The position numbers and the translations under genes are program-made. Shown here in pieces: positions 8,400-16,162 of a DNA stretch of 40,323 nt. The notes beneath the pieces were generated by a model that saw only the letters and a program-made list of their open reading frames with translations, was not told the DNA's origin and did not search any database. Position 1 is the first letter of the stretch. Each line of letters opens with the position of its first letter. The DNA is from Bacteroidia bacterium (lineage in GTDB: Bacteria > Bacteroidota > Bacteroidia > M30B66), in contig JAIBAI010000026.1 of the NCBI GenBank assembly GCA_019695235.1, forward strand, positions 1 through 40,323, read 5' to 3'.

Positions 8400-8960
8400 T
8401 TAGTTCAGAGATGGGTCATCCGGGTAATTCGACCAGATAGCTAATTCAGTTTTCGAATGCCTTAGCAATTCACCCCAAAGTGTAATGGGATCCATTTCAA
8501 GCAGTTTTTCCGGACGATTGAAGATGAGCCATGAATCTTCATCAATTTCATGGTCTAGTTGGCCTTCCTCCCAGCCTGAATATCCGGCAAAAAACCTGAT
8601 TTGATTTGGCTTTATAAGACCCAAGCCTGCTAAATTTTTGACCTTCGTAAAGTTCCCCCCGAAATGAATACCATCTTCTATCTCAAAACTGGTTTCAATC
8701 AGATGTGGTATGGTATGTATGAAAAACAACGAATTACTTTCAACAGGTCCGCCAAAATAAACCGGACAATTGAATTCAGGGAAGTCATTTATTAACTCGT
8801 GAATATTGTGGCCAATTGGCTTGTTCATGATGAATCCCATTGAGCCTTTTTCTTCGCTTTTGGCCAATAAAACTACCGAACGTCTGAAATAATCATCATT
8901 CATAAACGGCTCAGAAAGCAGAATTCTGCCTGTAGCCGGAACGGGCATATTGCGTCTCAT
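8400..8960 (-). CDS. yqgE: YqgE/AlgH family protein (UPF0301)
   Basis: 186 residues, the usual family length. The N-terminus follows the family pattern PATGRILLSEPFMNDDYF.RSVVLLA, with GSMGFIMNKP, then VYFGGPV and AGYSGWEEGQLDHEI. YqgE/AlgH proteins are cytosolic and widely conserved, but their biochemical role is not settled; the AlgH name comes from a link to alginate regulation in Pseudomonas. It is divergent from pdxH, 124 bp apart, and upstream of the CAP gene on the same strand. The ATG at 8960 is preferred; a second Met four codons later is possible. Confidence 0.93.
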   Translation of the reverse strand: MRRNMPVPATGRILLSEPFMNDDYFRRSVVLLAKSEEKGSMGFIMNKPIGHNIHELINDFPEFNCPVYFGGPVESNSLFFIHTIPHLIETSFEIEDGIHFGGNFTKVKNLAGLGLIKPNQIRFFAGYSGWEEGQLDHEIDEDSWLIFNRPEKLLEMDPITLWGELLRHSKTELAIWSNYPDDPSLN

Positions 8961-9071
8961 GGCTTTCAGTCTTACACTATTAACGACAATTAATACGAAA
9001 AGTTACTAATTCTCTGCAAATATTAGGCCTGAAAACGGGTCTGTATATTTTCAACATCGGTGAAATGCATG

Positions 9072-9079
9072 TACCTTTA
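9072..9079 (+). promoter_or_regulatory. Candidate -7-like element (TACCTTTA) upstream of pdxH
   Basis: Matches TAnnTTTG except for the last base and ends 5 nt before the pdxH ATG at 9085, giving a near-leaderless transcript if used. No clear -33 TTG. Confidence 0.25.
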
Positions 9080-9084
9080 CCCGC

Positions 9085-9726
9085 ATGAACGAACTGGTTA
9101 GCCAATTACGACACGAATATAGCCGTGAAAGCCTTGATGAAAGCAGTACCGCAGCTCATCCGGCTGAACAATTTGAACGCTGGTTTCAGGAAGCTTTAAA
9201 AGCAGAACTTCCAGAGCCACATGCAATGACGTTGGCGACAGTTGATGCTAATGGCAAACCTTCAGCACGCATCGTATTACTCAGAGGTGGCTTACCAGAT
9301 GGTTTGATGTTTTTCAGCAATTACCTTAGCAGAAAGGGAGTTGAATTGGCATCAAATCCTTATGCAAGCCTATCTTTCTTTTGGCCTGAACTGGAGCGTC
9401 AGATAAGGGTTGAAGGAAAAGTTAGCCCGGTGAGTGCAGGCATTTCAGATGAATACTTTGCACAAAGACCCCGTGGAAGTCAAATTGGTGCCTGGGCTTC
9501 ACCCCAAAGTAAACCCATTGGTTCGCGTGATGAACTTACTGAGCATGAGCAACGCTTTGAGCTTGAATTTGAAGGCAGAGCAGTTGCCCGCCCGCCGCAT
9601 TGGGGGGGCTATTTGTTGCATGCTGAATACTTTGAGTTCTGGCAAGGCCGGATGAGTCGCCTTCATGACAGGGTGTGTTATAAACTTGAAGACGGTCGTT
9701 GGAAAAAGTTCAGGATTGCTCCATGA
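9085..9726 (+). CDS. pdxH: Pyridoxamine 5'-phosphate oxidase
   Basis: 213 residues, typical for PdxH. Recognisable family blocks: AMTLATVDANGKPSARIVLL (FMN-binding barrel start), the GLMFFSNYLSRKG region, WPELERQIRVEG, YFAQRPRGSQIGAWASPQS and the C-terminal EFWQGRMSRLHDR with the active-site Arg. The enzyme is an FMN-dependent cytosolic oxidase that converts pyridoxine or pyridoxamine 5'-phosphate to pyridoxal 5'-phosphate. Its stop codon overlaps the start of the next gene (ATGA), so the two are probably translationally coupled. Confidence 0.97.
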   Translation: MNELVSQLRHEYSRESLDESSTAAHPAEQFERWFQEALKAELPEPHAMTLATVDANGKPSARIVLLRGGLPDGLMFFSNYLSRKGVELASNPYASLSFFWPELERQIRVEGKVSPVSAGISDEYFAQRPRGSQIGAWASPQSKPIGSRDELTEHEQRFELEFEGRAVARPPHWGGYLLHAEYFEFWQGRMSRLHDRVCYKLEDGRWKKFRIAP

Positions 9727-10451
9727 GTTTTCTTGAAGGTATTTGTTCTTGCAAAAGTCCGCAACTGGCAGTACTTATTGATCCGGGCAAAACAGGGCCT
9801 GAACATTGGAAGATTTTGTTGCAGCAAAGCGTGTTGCCCCACTTTTTTATGGTTGGCGGAAGTACCGGCGGGCAAAAAGAAACTGAGTTTTGTACTTCCT
9901 TTCTAAAAGATAATCAGTCAAAACCGGTGGTACTCTTTCCGGGCAACGAAACGCAGATTACCAGCCATGCGGATGCCATTTTTCTTCTTTCACTTTTATC
10001 TGGCAGAAACCCTGATTTACTTATCGGCAAGCATATTCGGGCAGCAGAACAGCTTGATGCACTGGGGATTGAAATAATCCCAACCGCTTACCTGTTAGTT
10101 GAAAATGGTGGCAGCAGCAGTGTGCAGCAGGTAAGTCAGACTACTCCTATTGGGCGCAACGACAATAAACTTGCCTTACAAACTGCTCTTGCTGGTCAAC
10201 AGTTAGGCATGAAGCTCATATACCTTGAAGCCGGGAGCGGGGCTCCTCTGCCTGTTCCGGTGCCTATGATTCAAAACGTAAAATTGCGCTTGCGTGTCCC
10301 TTTGATTGTAGGTGGCGGAATTAGCTCCGGCAAGCAATGTTCGGAAGCCCTTGCAGCAGGCGCTGATATTGTGGTTGTAGGCAATGCACTTGAAAAGAAC
10401 CCTGAGCTTTTACCAGCACTTGTAAACACGGTAAGTCGTCATGAAAACTAA
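9723..10451 (+). CDS. pcrB: PcrB/GGGP-synthase family prenylglyceryl phosphate synthase
   Basis: 242 residues from the ATG at 9723, which overlaps the pdxH stop by 4 bp (ATGA). A TTG at 9699 would add eight residues inside pdxH and is less likely. Family features of this TIM-barrel enzyme are visible: LAVLIDPGKT, MVGGSTGG, VVLFPGNETQI, YLEAGSGAP and the phosphate-binding IVGGGISS...AGADIVVVGNAL. The family joins a polyprenyl diphosphate to sn-glycerol-1-phosphate, making an archaeal-type ether lipid precursor. Bacteroidota members of this family are known, but their role in the cell is unclear. It converges with the porin gene, 15 bp apart. Confidence 0.92.
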   Translation: MSFLEGICSCKSPQLAVLIDPGKTGPEHWKILLQQSVLPHFFMVGGSTGGQKETEFCTSFLKDNQSKPVVLFPGNETQITSHADAIFLLSLLSGRNPDLLIGKHIRAAEQLDALGIEIIPTAYLLVENGGSSSVQQVSQTTPIGRNDNKLALQTALAGQQLGMKLIYLEAGSGAPLPVPVPMIQNVKLRLRVPLIVGGGISSGKQCSEALAAGADIVVVGNALEKNPELLPALVNTVSRHEN

Positions 10452-10466
10452 GCAAAAGGTATTTTT

Positions 10467-12338
10467 TTAGTCAAAAAACATCCAGCTAAGCCCAAGCTTC
10501 AACGCTAAATCATTCAGAGGGTAGCCCGGTACAGGTATCACACGGTAGCCCCCCCATCCGGCATTGAAATTCTCAAGCTTAATGAAGGCCAATGCCCTCC
10601 TGATTTTAGCAGAAACGTAAAAATCAGCTTCAAAAAGACTTTTGTTCAAGTAAGTATCCTGCAAATAAAATAAACCACTATAGACCTGATAAGCATTTGG
10701 GCGGTATGACGAAACAGCAAAAATGTCAATGCCTACACGCCAGGTAGTCTTGCCGCCTATTCGCCCTTCGCGAAAAATACTTTCTTGTAATTGCACTGCC
10801 GGAAGACGCATCAGCGCATTTTGGTTGTTTAACTGAAACTGGGCACGAGAGTATAAATTCCATTTCCCAAAATTCAGGCGATGGTACAGGTAAGCCCCCA
10901 GCAAATTGACGGCTTGATTGAATTGAACTGGCTTGCCACCGATATCCAAATAGGTGTACCCCTTCAGTTGGCGCAGGGTAAATGCAAAATAAAACTTAGC
11001 ATTTGAAGTCAGCATACGCCCTTCCGCATAAAGATTGGAAACTTTTGAGCTATTAAAATTCCAAGAGCCAAAATTTGAAACAAAGTGCTGCATCTGGTAA
11101 TTTACCTCCTGAAGGTTCCAGTTAATGGCTGTTTCTATGCGCATACCTCCGGCAGTAATATTCCAATTTTCTAAAGTGAACCGCGTGTCGCCCTGATTAA
11201 ACCCCGAAAGAAAATAATCTGCCTGCATGCGAAGGCCTGATTTTGGATTAAATTTTAATGATGCAAACCCTCCTGTTGAATGGTTTATTGAATGTAGGCC
11301 ATATTGATTTGCGGCTGTGTTTACCGACGAAGAAAAATCAATTAATTGCTGACGGAAATATAACTTCGCTTCAAATGAATTGCTTTTCTCACCTGAAAAA
11401 AGTCGCAACAACGCAATTTCGTTATCGAGTGCGCGATATGAGTAGTTTACACCTGTAAGTGAAGAGTCGGCAATAAATGCATAATACCCTGGATTGCTAA
11501 GCTGATCTTCATAATGAAATTTCCTGAACTGATATGACAGGTTATGTTGTACACGAAGGAACCCATGTTGAATACTGTCATCTTTTTTGTTCAAGTCATA
11601 GGTTTGCCGGAGCAGGAAGCCGTTGCCAAAAATACGTTGACGTGCGTTGTTCAGGTTTACAGGAAGCAATTGGCGGTTACTTTCAGCTCCTGCTCTGAAA
11701 AGCGAATCACCCCCTGTGCTGAGACCACCGTTCTCATTCACCAGTCCGTTATTGTAATATGCGGCTACAAGGGCCTGATAAGGTAATTTAAGTGGCCGAA
11801 TCCAGCTATGCAATAAGATTGATTGATGGTTCAGGGCCTGGTGCTGATACAAGCCCTCTGATGCAGTTCGTTTAAAGTTCAAGCCAACATTTACCTGTTT
11901 ACCGATATTCTGGGTATGCACCAAGTTGAAATTAAGCTCCTCTTTGGGGCCCTGAAAATATATTGCATGGGTAAACGGCGACTGACAATCATACCATTTG
12001 GTATCGTTCAACCGCAGGTAATAAATATCAAAGGTTTGAAATCCGGGGTTGAATCCGTTACTAAAAATGGGATGAGAAGTTAGGTGCTGCCAAGCGGTAC
12101 CATTATTTGACAGGTTGGTATTAAAAAATGCACGCTGGTATATAGGCTGATATAATTGAAAACGGTCTAATGCATTGTACAAAGGCAAGAGGCTATTTGC
12201 CCCGGTTTCGGTTAGTTGAACTGTTCCCTGCCAGATACGACTGGTATCTTTGCCTATAGCTGAAGAGTCAACTTTAGTAGTGACCTGACACTTTAAAATG
12301 GCCGGAAATAATAAACCAATAAAAAACAACCAGGGCAT
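10467..12338 (-). CDS. Putative outer-membrane porin of the Bacteroidota type
   Basis: 623 residues from the ATG at 12338. The longer frame begins with a TTG at 12353 that lies inside a -7 promoter box, so it is rejected. A short signal peptide (MPWLFFIGLLFPAILKCQ) leads into a protein rich in alternating aromatic/polar strands, Asn and Tyr, ending with ALKLGLSWMFFD; a C-terminal aromatic strand is typical of a beta-barrel. It fits the 'putative porin' family restricted to Bacteroidota. The N-terminal region contains the turn-like segment SHPIFSNGFNPGFQ. Transported solute unknown. Transcribed alone, convergent with pcrB and divergent from the rhodanese-like gene. Confidence 0.85.
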   Translation of the reverse strand: MPWLFFIGLLFPAILKCQVTTKVDSSAIGKDTSRIWQGTVQLTETGANSLLPLYNALDRFQLYQPIYQRAFFNTNLSNNGTAWQHLTSHPIFSNGFNPGFQTFDIYYLRLNDTKWYDCQSPFTHAIYFQGPKEELNFNLVHTQNIGKQVNVGLNFKRTASEGLYQHQALNHQSILLHSWIRPLKLPYQALVAAYYNNGLVNENGGLSTGGDSLFRAGAESNRQLLPVNLNNARQRIFGNGFLLRQTYDLNKKDDSIQHGFLRVQHNLSYQFRKFHYEDQLSNPGYYAFIADSSLTGVNYSYRALDNEIALLRLFSGEKSNSFEAKLYFRQQLIDFSSSVNTAANQYGLHSINHSTGGFASLKFNPKSGLRMQADYFLSGFNQGDTRFTLENWNITAGGMRIETAINWNLQEVNYQMQHFVSNFGSWNFNSSKVSNLYAEGRMLTSNAKFYFAFTLRQLKGYTYLDIGGKPVQFNQAVNLLGAYLYHRLNFGKWNLYSRAQFQLNNQNALMRLPAVQLQESIFREGRIGGKTTWRVGIDIFAVSSYRPNAYQVYSGLFYLQDTYLNKSLFEADFYVSAKIRRALAFIKLENFNAGWGGYRVIPVPGYPLNDLALKLGLSWMFFD

Positions 12339-12350
12339 TTTCACAGGCGG

Positions 12351-12358
12351 CAAAATTA
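12351..12358 (-). promoter_or_regulatory. -7 element (TAATTTTG) of the porin gene
   Basis: Read on the minus strand, TAATTTTG matches TAnnTTTG and ends 12 nt before the ATG at 12338. This placement shows that the in-frame TTG at 12353 belongs to the promoter rather than the coding sequence. The -33 region is not obvious. Confidence 0.4.
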
Positions 12359-12487
12359 GTTAATCCACGGCTTTATCAGCATTCTATATCAATTGCATTT
12401 TCTTGAGCCTGGCATGTTGAAAAAAAACACAATACTTGTGTTCTTCAAGACAGATGGGATAGGAAATTTGCGTGTATTGTTAAATTC

Positions 12488-12892
12488 ATGAAGAATATCA
12501 TTTTTTCTCTTTCGCTGCTCAGCTGTAGTTTCCTTTCAGCGCAGTCGGGCCGTATAGAACACCTGGATGCGATGGCTTTTGATGCAAAAATGAAACACAT
12601 CAGGCATACCTTGCTTGATTTAAGAAACGCTGAAGATTTTGAACATGCTTGCATTCAGGGTGCTATAAATCTTTCATGGCCAGGCAAGGAAGCCGAAACC
12701 TATATAAAAACCCTGAAGAAATATGAGCCAGTGTATATTTACAGCAATGACACATCAACCCCCAATCAATTAGGGAGATATCTTATTGATAATCAATTTA
12801 GTAATGCGGTTATTTTAGACAAGGGCTTTAAAGCATGGACTGACTTAGGCTTAAAAGTAGTTAAGCCGGAAAAGAAAATGCCACTTGATTAA
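12488..12892 (+). CDS. Periplasmic rhodanese-like protein lacking the catalytic Cys
   Basis: 134 residues. A signal peptide (residues 1-18, ending SAQ) is followed by one rhodanese fold: LLDLRNAEDFEHACIQGAINL, then VYIYSND, then FSNAVILDKGFKAWTDLGLKV. In active rhodaneses the YC..G.RS loop carries the persulfide-forming Cys; here the aligned residue is Ser86, so sulfur transfer is not expected by the usual mechanism. It may be a binding or regulatory module in the periplasm. It lies 90 bp upstream of the VWA-FHA gene on the same strand. A GAAATTTG at 12463-12470 may serve as a -7-like element. Confidence 0.85.
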   Translation: MKNIIFSLSLLSCSFLSAQSGRIEHLDAMAFDAKMKHIRHTLLDLRNAEDFEHACIQGAINLSWPGKEAETYIKTLKKYEPVYIYSNDTSTPNQLGRYLIDNQFSNAVILDKGFKAWTDLGLKVVKPEKKMPLD

Positions 12893-12948
12893 AATTGTAA
12901 ATAAGGTTGTTTATAAGTGGCATAAGTAAATGTCAAGGCACTGCTGCA

Positions 12949-12956
12949 TATTTTTG
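12949..12956 (+). promoter_or_regulatory. Candidate -7 element (TATTTTTG) for the VWA-FHA gene
   Basis: Matches TAnnTTTG, 26 nt before the ATG at 12983. No clear -33 TTG at standard spacing. Confidence 0.3.
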
Positions 12957-12982
12957 CATTTTTGGAGTGATTAAATAAAAAG

Positions 12983-14497
12983 ATGTTGTTTCGGCGTTTG
13001 GCACACAAAATCAGTCAGCTAACTTGTTTTTCATTCCGGTTACTTTTGCTTTTACCCGGTTTGTTTTTCTTTTCATCCGGTTTATTTGGCCAGGAATTAA
13101 CCATTTCAAGTATTGATTCAAGTCGTTATCCTGAAATAAAGGTAACTGTTCTGTATACCGGTAAAAAGAAATTTGACCAGGCAGAGTTACAGATAAGTCA
13201 GGTAGGTAAACCCCTGGCCTTTCAGCTGGCAGAGAGTTCACCCGGCTCGGCTCCGGCAAAAGGTCGTTCGGTTTTCTTTTTAGTAGAATCGTCGGGAAAT
13301 ACCCATGGAAAAGCTTTAAAAGAATTGAAAGAAGGTATATCCGGCTCACTTGACAACCTTGAGGCGCAGGATTTGGTTAATGTTGCCTGGTTTAGCAGTG
13401 AAAAAACTGATAGCAGTGCCGGGGGTTACCATAGGCTTTATGAAAACTTTAGTAATAGCCATGAAAGCCTCAAAAGTGAACTGCTAAGCAAAATCAATGC
13501 AAAAGCAGATACCGGGCACCGGGTTGATTTATTCAAGAGCATACTTTCATCGCTTGAATACATTGGCTCTCAGACCAATCTACCGAAAAACAGGTTGTTT
13601 ATCGTTCTTTCAACCGGTCGCGACAACAGTCAATCGAATATTTCATCAACAGATTGCGTAACCAAAGCCAAAGAGCTTGAGATTCCGGTATATGCCATCA
13701 CCTACCCACCTTCAGACACCGCCTTTAGTGCCGGCCTGATGATGAACAGAATTTGCATCCGAACAGGAGGGAAAAACATACTTGCCCGTTCTCAGATGGA
13801 GATTATCAATGCTTTGTCTGATTTCTTCAGCATTCCTGTACCGGCATATATGCAGGAGGCTTCTTATGATTTGGTTTTCCAGGTACAACCAGAGAATGGC
13901 CTGAATTTTTCGAAAGTCGAGTTAAATTATAGAGGAGCACGCCATATACTAACAGTTTCTGATGGCAACAATCACAGCTTGATTCCTGATGATTACAAGA
14001 TTTACTTATGGGTATCCATCGGTATTCTGGGGCTTGTAGTATTGATTATGATTTTGGTAAATATTTTTTCCGGAAGAGGTAAAAAACAGGAATCAATTGA
14101 CATCGTTGAAGATATTATCAAAACTACACCTCTTGTAAAACCATTGATACAGGAAAAGCAGTCTTTAATCATAAAAGCGGCTCCCATAACAAAACAAGCA
14201 TCCGAAGAAATTGCAGTTCCTGTGGTGTTGGTAAGTATTGAAGGGCGCACCGCCACTTATCCTTTAAATCAGCCCGAAATCACCATAGGCCGACAGGAAT
14301 CCAACGATATTTGCTTGGCTGAACAAACAGTTACAGGAAAACACGCTGTAATTCACATAAAAGGGAAGGAAATCAGCATTTCTGATTTAGGAAGCACAAA
14401 TGGAACCTTTGTCAATGGAGAGCGTATCCGGAACAAACAGCTTCAGCATGGCGACAAAATCCGCTTGGGGAAAGTTGAGCTTACCCTTAAGAAGTAA
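12983..14497 (+). CDS. VWA-like domain protein with transmembrane helix and C-terminal FHA domain
   Basis: 504 residues. A signal sequence (residues 1-37, ending FGQ) is followed by a VWA-like domain (about 93-275). Where a MIDAS would read DxSxS, the sequence is ESSGN, so metal binding is doubtful; later VWA strands are recognisable (LFIVLSTG, IPVYAITYP). One transmembrane helix (about 339-363) leads to a linker and a canonical FHA domain (about 413-504) with ITIGRQ, VTGKHAVIH and DLGSTNGTFVNGERI. The arrangement puts the VWA part in the periplasm and the phosphothreonine-binding FHA part in the cytosol, so it could signal or scaffold across the inner membrane. No Ser/Thr kinase or phosphatase is in this window. 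The next gene, 5 bp on, also encodes an FHA domain. Confidence 0.87.
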   Translation: MLFRRLAHKISQLTCFSFRLLLLLPGLFFFSSGLFGQELTISSIDSSRYPEIKVTVLYTGKKKFDQAELQISQVGKPLAFQLAESSPGSAPAKGRSVFFLVESSGNTHGKALKELKEGISGSLDNLEAQDLVNVAWFSSEKTDSSAGGYHRLYENFSNSHESLKSELLSKINAKADTGHRVDLFKSILSSLEYIGSQTNLPKNRLFIVLSTGRDNSQSNISSTDCVTKAKELEIPVYAITYPPSDTAFSAGLMMNRICIRTGGKNILARSQMEIINALSDFFSIPVPAYMQEASYDLVFQVQPENGLNFSKVELNYRGARHILTVSDGNNHSLIPDDYKIYLWVSIGILGLVVLIMILVNIFSGRGKKQESIDIVEDIIKTTPLVKPLIQEKQSLIIKAAPITKQASEEIAVPVVLVSIEGRTATYPLNQPEITIGRQESNDICLAEQTVTGKHAVIHIKGKEISISDLGSTNGTFVNGERIRNKQLQHGDKIRLGKVELTLKK

Positions 14498-14502
14498 GTA
14501 CT

Positions 14503-14937
14503 ATGCCGGTTGAGTTAAGTATCGGCCGTAAGCAGGTTCAAAACATCCAGGTTCATGACAAGTTGGCCGATGATCAACATGCTGTTCTTGAATTATGGCC
14601 GGATGGAGTCGTATGGATTAAAGACCTCAATAGTCGTTACGGAACACTTGTAAACAATCAGAAGGTAGGTTACCAGCAATTGTTTCCGGGTGATATTCTG
14701 CAGATTGGCTTCACACAAATTACCTGGGAAAACTATATAAAACCCGCGCCGATAGTTCCTGAAAACCCGCCGGCAGCATTAGCCCCTCCTCCACCCGTTC
14801 AGACGCCGCAGGTAAATATGCCGCAGCCGGCATCAAGCCAGAAGTTACCTCTTTTTTTCAATCACTATACCTTATTGATATTTGTGCTGCTTTCAATGGC
14901 GCTGGGGGGATGGTTGTTGGGTTTACTAACCAAATAG
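14503..14937 (+). CDS. FHA domain protein with C-terminal membrane anchor
   Basis: 144 residues. The FHA fold (about 5-80) shows SIGRKQ, DQHAVLELW and DLNSRYGTLVNNQKV. The Ser of the usual SxxH motif is replaced (ADDQHA), which may weaken phosphothreonine binding. A proline-rich linker (about 82-115) separates it from a transmembrane helix (about 121-142) that would anchor it with FHA in the cytosol. The 5-bp gap from the VWA-FHA gene indicates one operon and suggests the two act together. Confidence 0.85.
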   Translation: MPVELSIGRKQVQNIQVHDKLADDQHAVLELWPDGVVWIKDLNSRYGTLVNNQKVGYQQLFPGDILQIGFTQITWENYIKPAPIVPENPPAALAPPPPVQTPQVNMPQPASSQKLPLFFNHYTLLIFVLLSMALGGWLLGLLTK

Positions 14938-14984
14938 GTTGATAAAAATTGACATAATTCGCATTTAACCTTGTACTGAATGCG

Positions 14985-14992
14985 TACCTTTG
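14985..14992 (+). promoter_or_regulatory. Candidate -7 element (TACCTTTG) for the DUF3127 gene
   Basis: Exact TAnnTTTG match 25 nt before the ATG at 15018, in the 80-bp gap after the FHA gene. No clear -33 TTG. Confidence 0.38.
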
Positions 14993-15017
14993 TGAAGTAT
15001 TCAAGATCTTTTTTATT

Positions 15018-15443
15018 ATGGCAATGGACATTCAGGGTAAGCTGATTAAAATCATGGCACCCGTAACAGGAGAGGGGCGTAATGGCGCCTGGACAAAGCA
15101 GGAATTTATCATTGAAACTGCTGATCAATACCCAAAGAAGGTTTGCATTTCAGCATGGTCTGATAAAATTTCACAGATACAACGTTTTCAGGTAGGTGAC
15201 GATATTCGTGTAAGCGTGAACCCTGAATCAAGGGAGTACAATGAACGTTGGTACACTGAATTACGTGCCTGGAAGATTGACCCAGTTGGTTCCGGTGCCC
15301 CTCATTCAGGTTCTTATCAAAACCAGGCTGCTCCTGCATCACATTCTGCTGCCCCATCAACAAGCGGAGCTGATTTTCAAACTGCACCAGTTGCGTCAGA
15401 CAGCTTTCTTAGCGGAGGCGATGATACCGACCTGCCATTTTAA
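15018..15443 (+). CDS. DUF3127 protein with SSB-like acidic C-terminal tail
   Basis: 141 residues. The N-terminal 90 residues match DUF3127 (MDIQGKLIKIMAPVTGEG, KQEFIIET, KKVCISAWSDK, VGDDIRVSVNPESREYN.RWYTELRAWKI), a likely OB-type beta barrel. A Gln/Ala/Ser-rich low-complexity linker (about 93-130) follows, and the protein ends SGGDDTDLPF. This layout (small OB-like domain, flexible linker, acidic tip ending in PF) is that of single-stranded DNA-binding protein, whose tip docks partner enzymes. A nucleic-acid role is inferred from that resemblance only. A second Met at residue 3 is an alternative start. The DUF2461 gene follows after 8 bp. Confidence 0.85.
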   Translation: MAMDIQGKLIKIMAPVTGEGRNGAWTKQEFIIETADQYPKKVCISAWSDKISQIQRFQVGDDIRVSVNPESREYNERWYTELRAWKIDPVGSGAPHSGSYQNQAAPASHSAAPSTSGADFQTAPVASDSFLSGGDDTDLPF

Positions 15444-15451
15444 TTGAGGCT

Positions 15452-16120
15452 GTGAAGGCGGTCCTTCAGTTTCTCAGACAATTAGAACACAACAACGATC
15501 GAACTTGGTTTAAAGCCCATGATGAAGCATACCAAAAGGCAAAAGCTTCAATGTTGGGTCTTACAGAGCAATTGCTTGAAAAAAGCATCGTTATTGCGCC
15601 AGAGCTTGACGGCTTAAAGGCAAAAGATTGCCTTTTCAGGATTTTTCGGGATGTGCGTTTTTCACACAATAAAGCACCTTACAAGACCAACATGGGTGCC
15701 TATTTTGCAAAAGGTGGGAAGAAATCAGTATATGCAGGCTATTACATTCACATTCAACCTTCAGCCTCATTTATTGCCGGAGGGCTATGGATGCCGGAAG
15801 CTACCGAATTGCATCTGGTCAGGCAACAAATTTATTTCCAGCCTGATGAATTTAAGCGAATAGTTCTAAACAAGAACTTCAAAACAGTTTTTCCGACTAT
15901 TGAAGGAGAACGCTTGAAAAATATGCCCAAAGGCTTTGAATCAGGGCATCCGGCAGAAGAATGGCTGAAACTAAAAAGTTTTATCGTCAGCCAATCATTT
16001 TCAGATGTCCAGGTAAGCCATTCAGATTTCCTTAATGAGGCAATGCAAGCCATTCAACTCATGCGTCCCTGGGTTAATTTCCTAAATCAGGCAATTGACA
16101 TGCAGGAGTCAGCGCAATAA
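15452..16120 (+). CDS. DUF2461 family protein
   Basis: 222 residues, usual for the DUF2461/TIGR02453 family. Conserved blocks: FL.QLEHNNDRTWFKAHDEAY, FRIFRDVRFSHNKAPYKTNMGAYF and YYIHIQPSASFIAGGLWMP. No catalytic role is established for the family. The start is a GTG at 15452; no in-frame ATG lies nearby upstream and the N-terminal motif would be lost with a later start. It begins 8 bp after the DUF3127 stop, so co-transcription is likely. Confidence 0.88.
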   Translation: MKAVLQFLRQLEHNNDRTWFKAHDEAYQKAKASMLGLTEQLLEKSIVIAPELDGLKAKDCLFRIFRDVRFSHNKAPYKTNMGAYFAKGGKKSVYAGYYIHIQPSASFIAGGLWMPEATELHLVRQQIYFQPDEFKRIVLNKNFKTVFPTIEGERLKNMPKGFESGHPAEEWLKLKSFIVSQSFSDVQVSHSDFLNEAMQAIQLMRPWVNFLNQAIDMQESAQ

Positions 16121-16134
16121 ATCAATCAAATTAT

Positions 16135-16142
16135 TAATTTTG
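16135..16142 (+). promoter_or_regulatory. Candidate -7 element (TAATTTTG) of efp
   Basis: Matches TAnnTTTG, 20 nt before the efp ATG, within the 42-bp gap after the DUF2461 gene. The -33 part is not obvious. Confidence 0.38.
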
Positions 16143-16162
16143 CGCCCTTAATCAATATTCTA

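Noticed and set aside
9699-9722. TTG start extending PcrB by eight residues
   Set aside because: The ATG at 9723 overlaps the pdxH stop in the classic ATGA manner and gives the expected family N-terminus.
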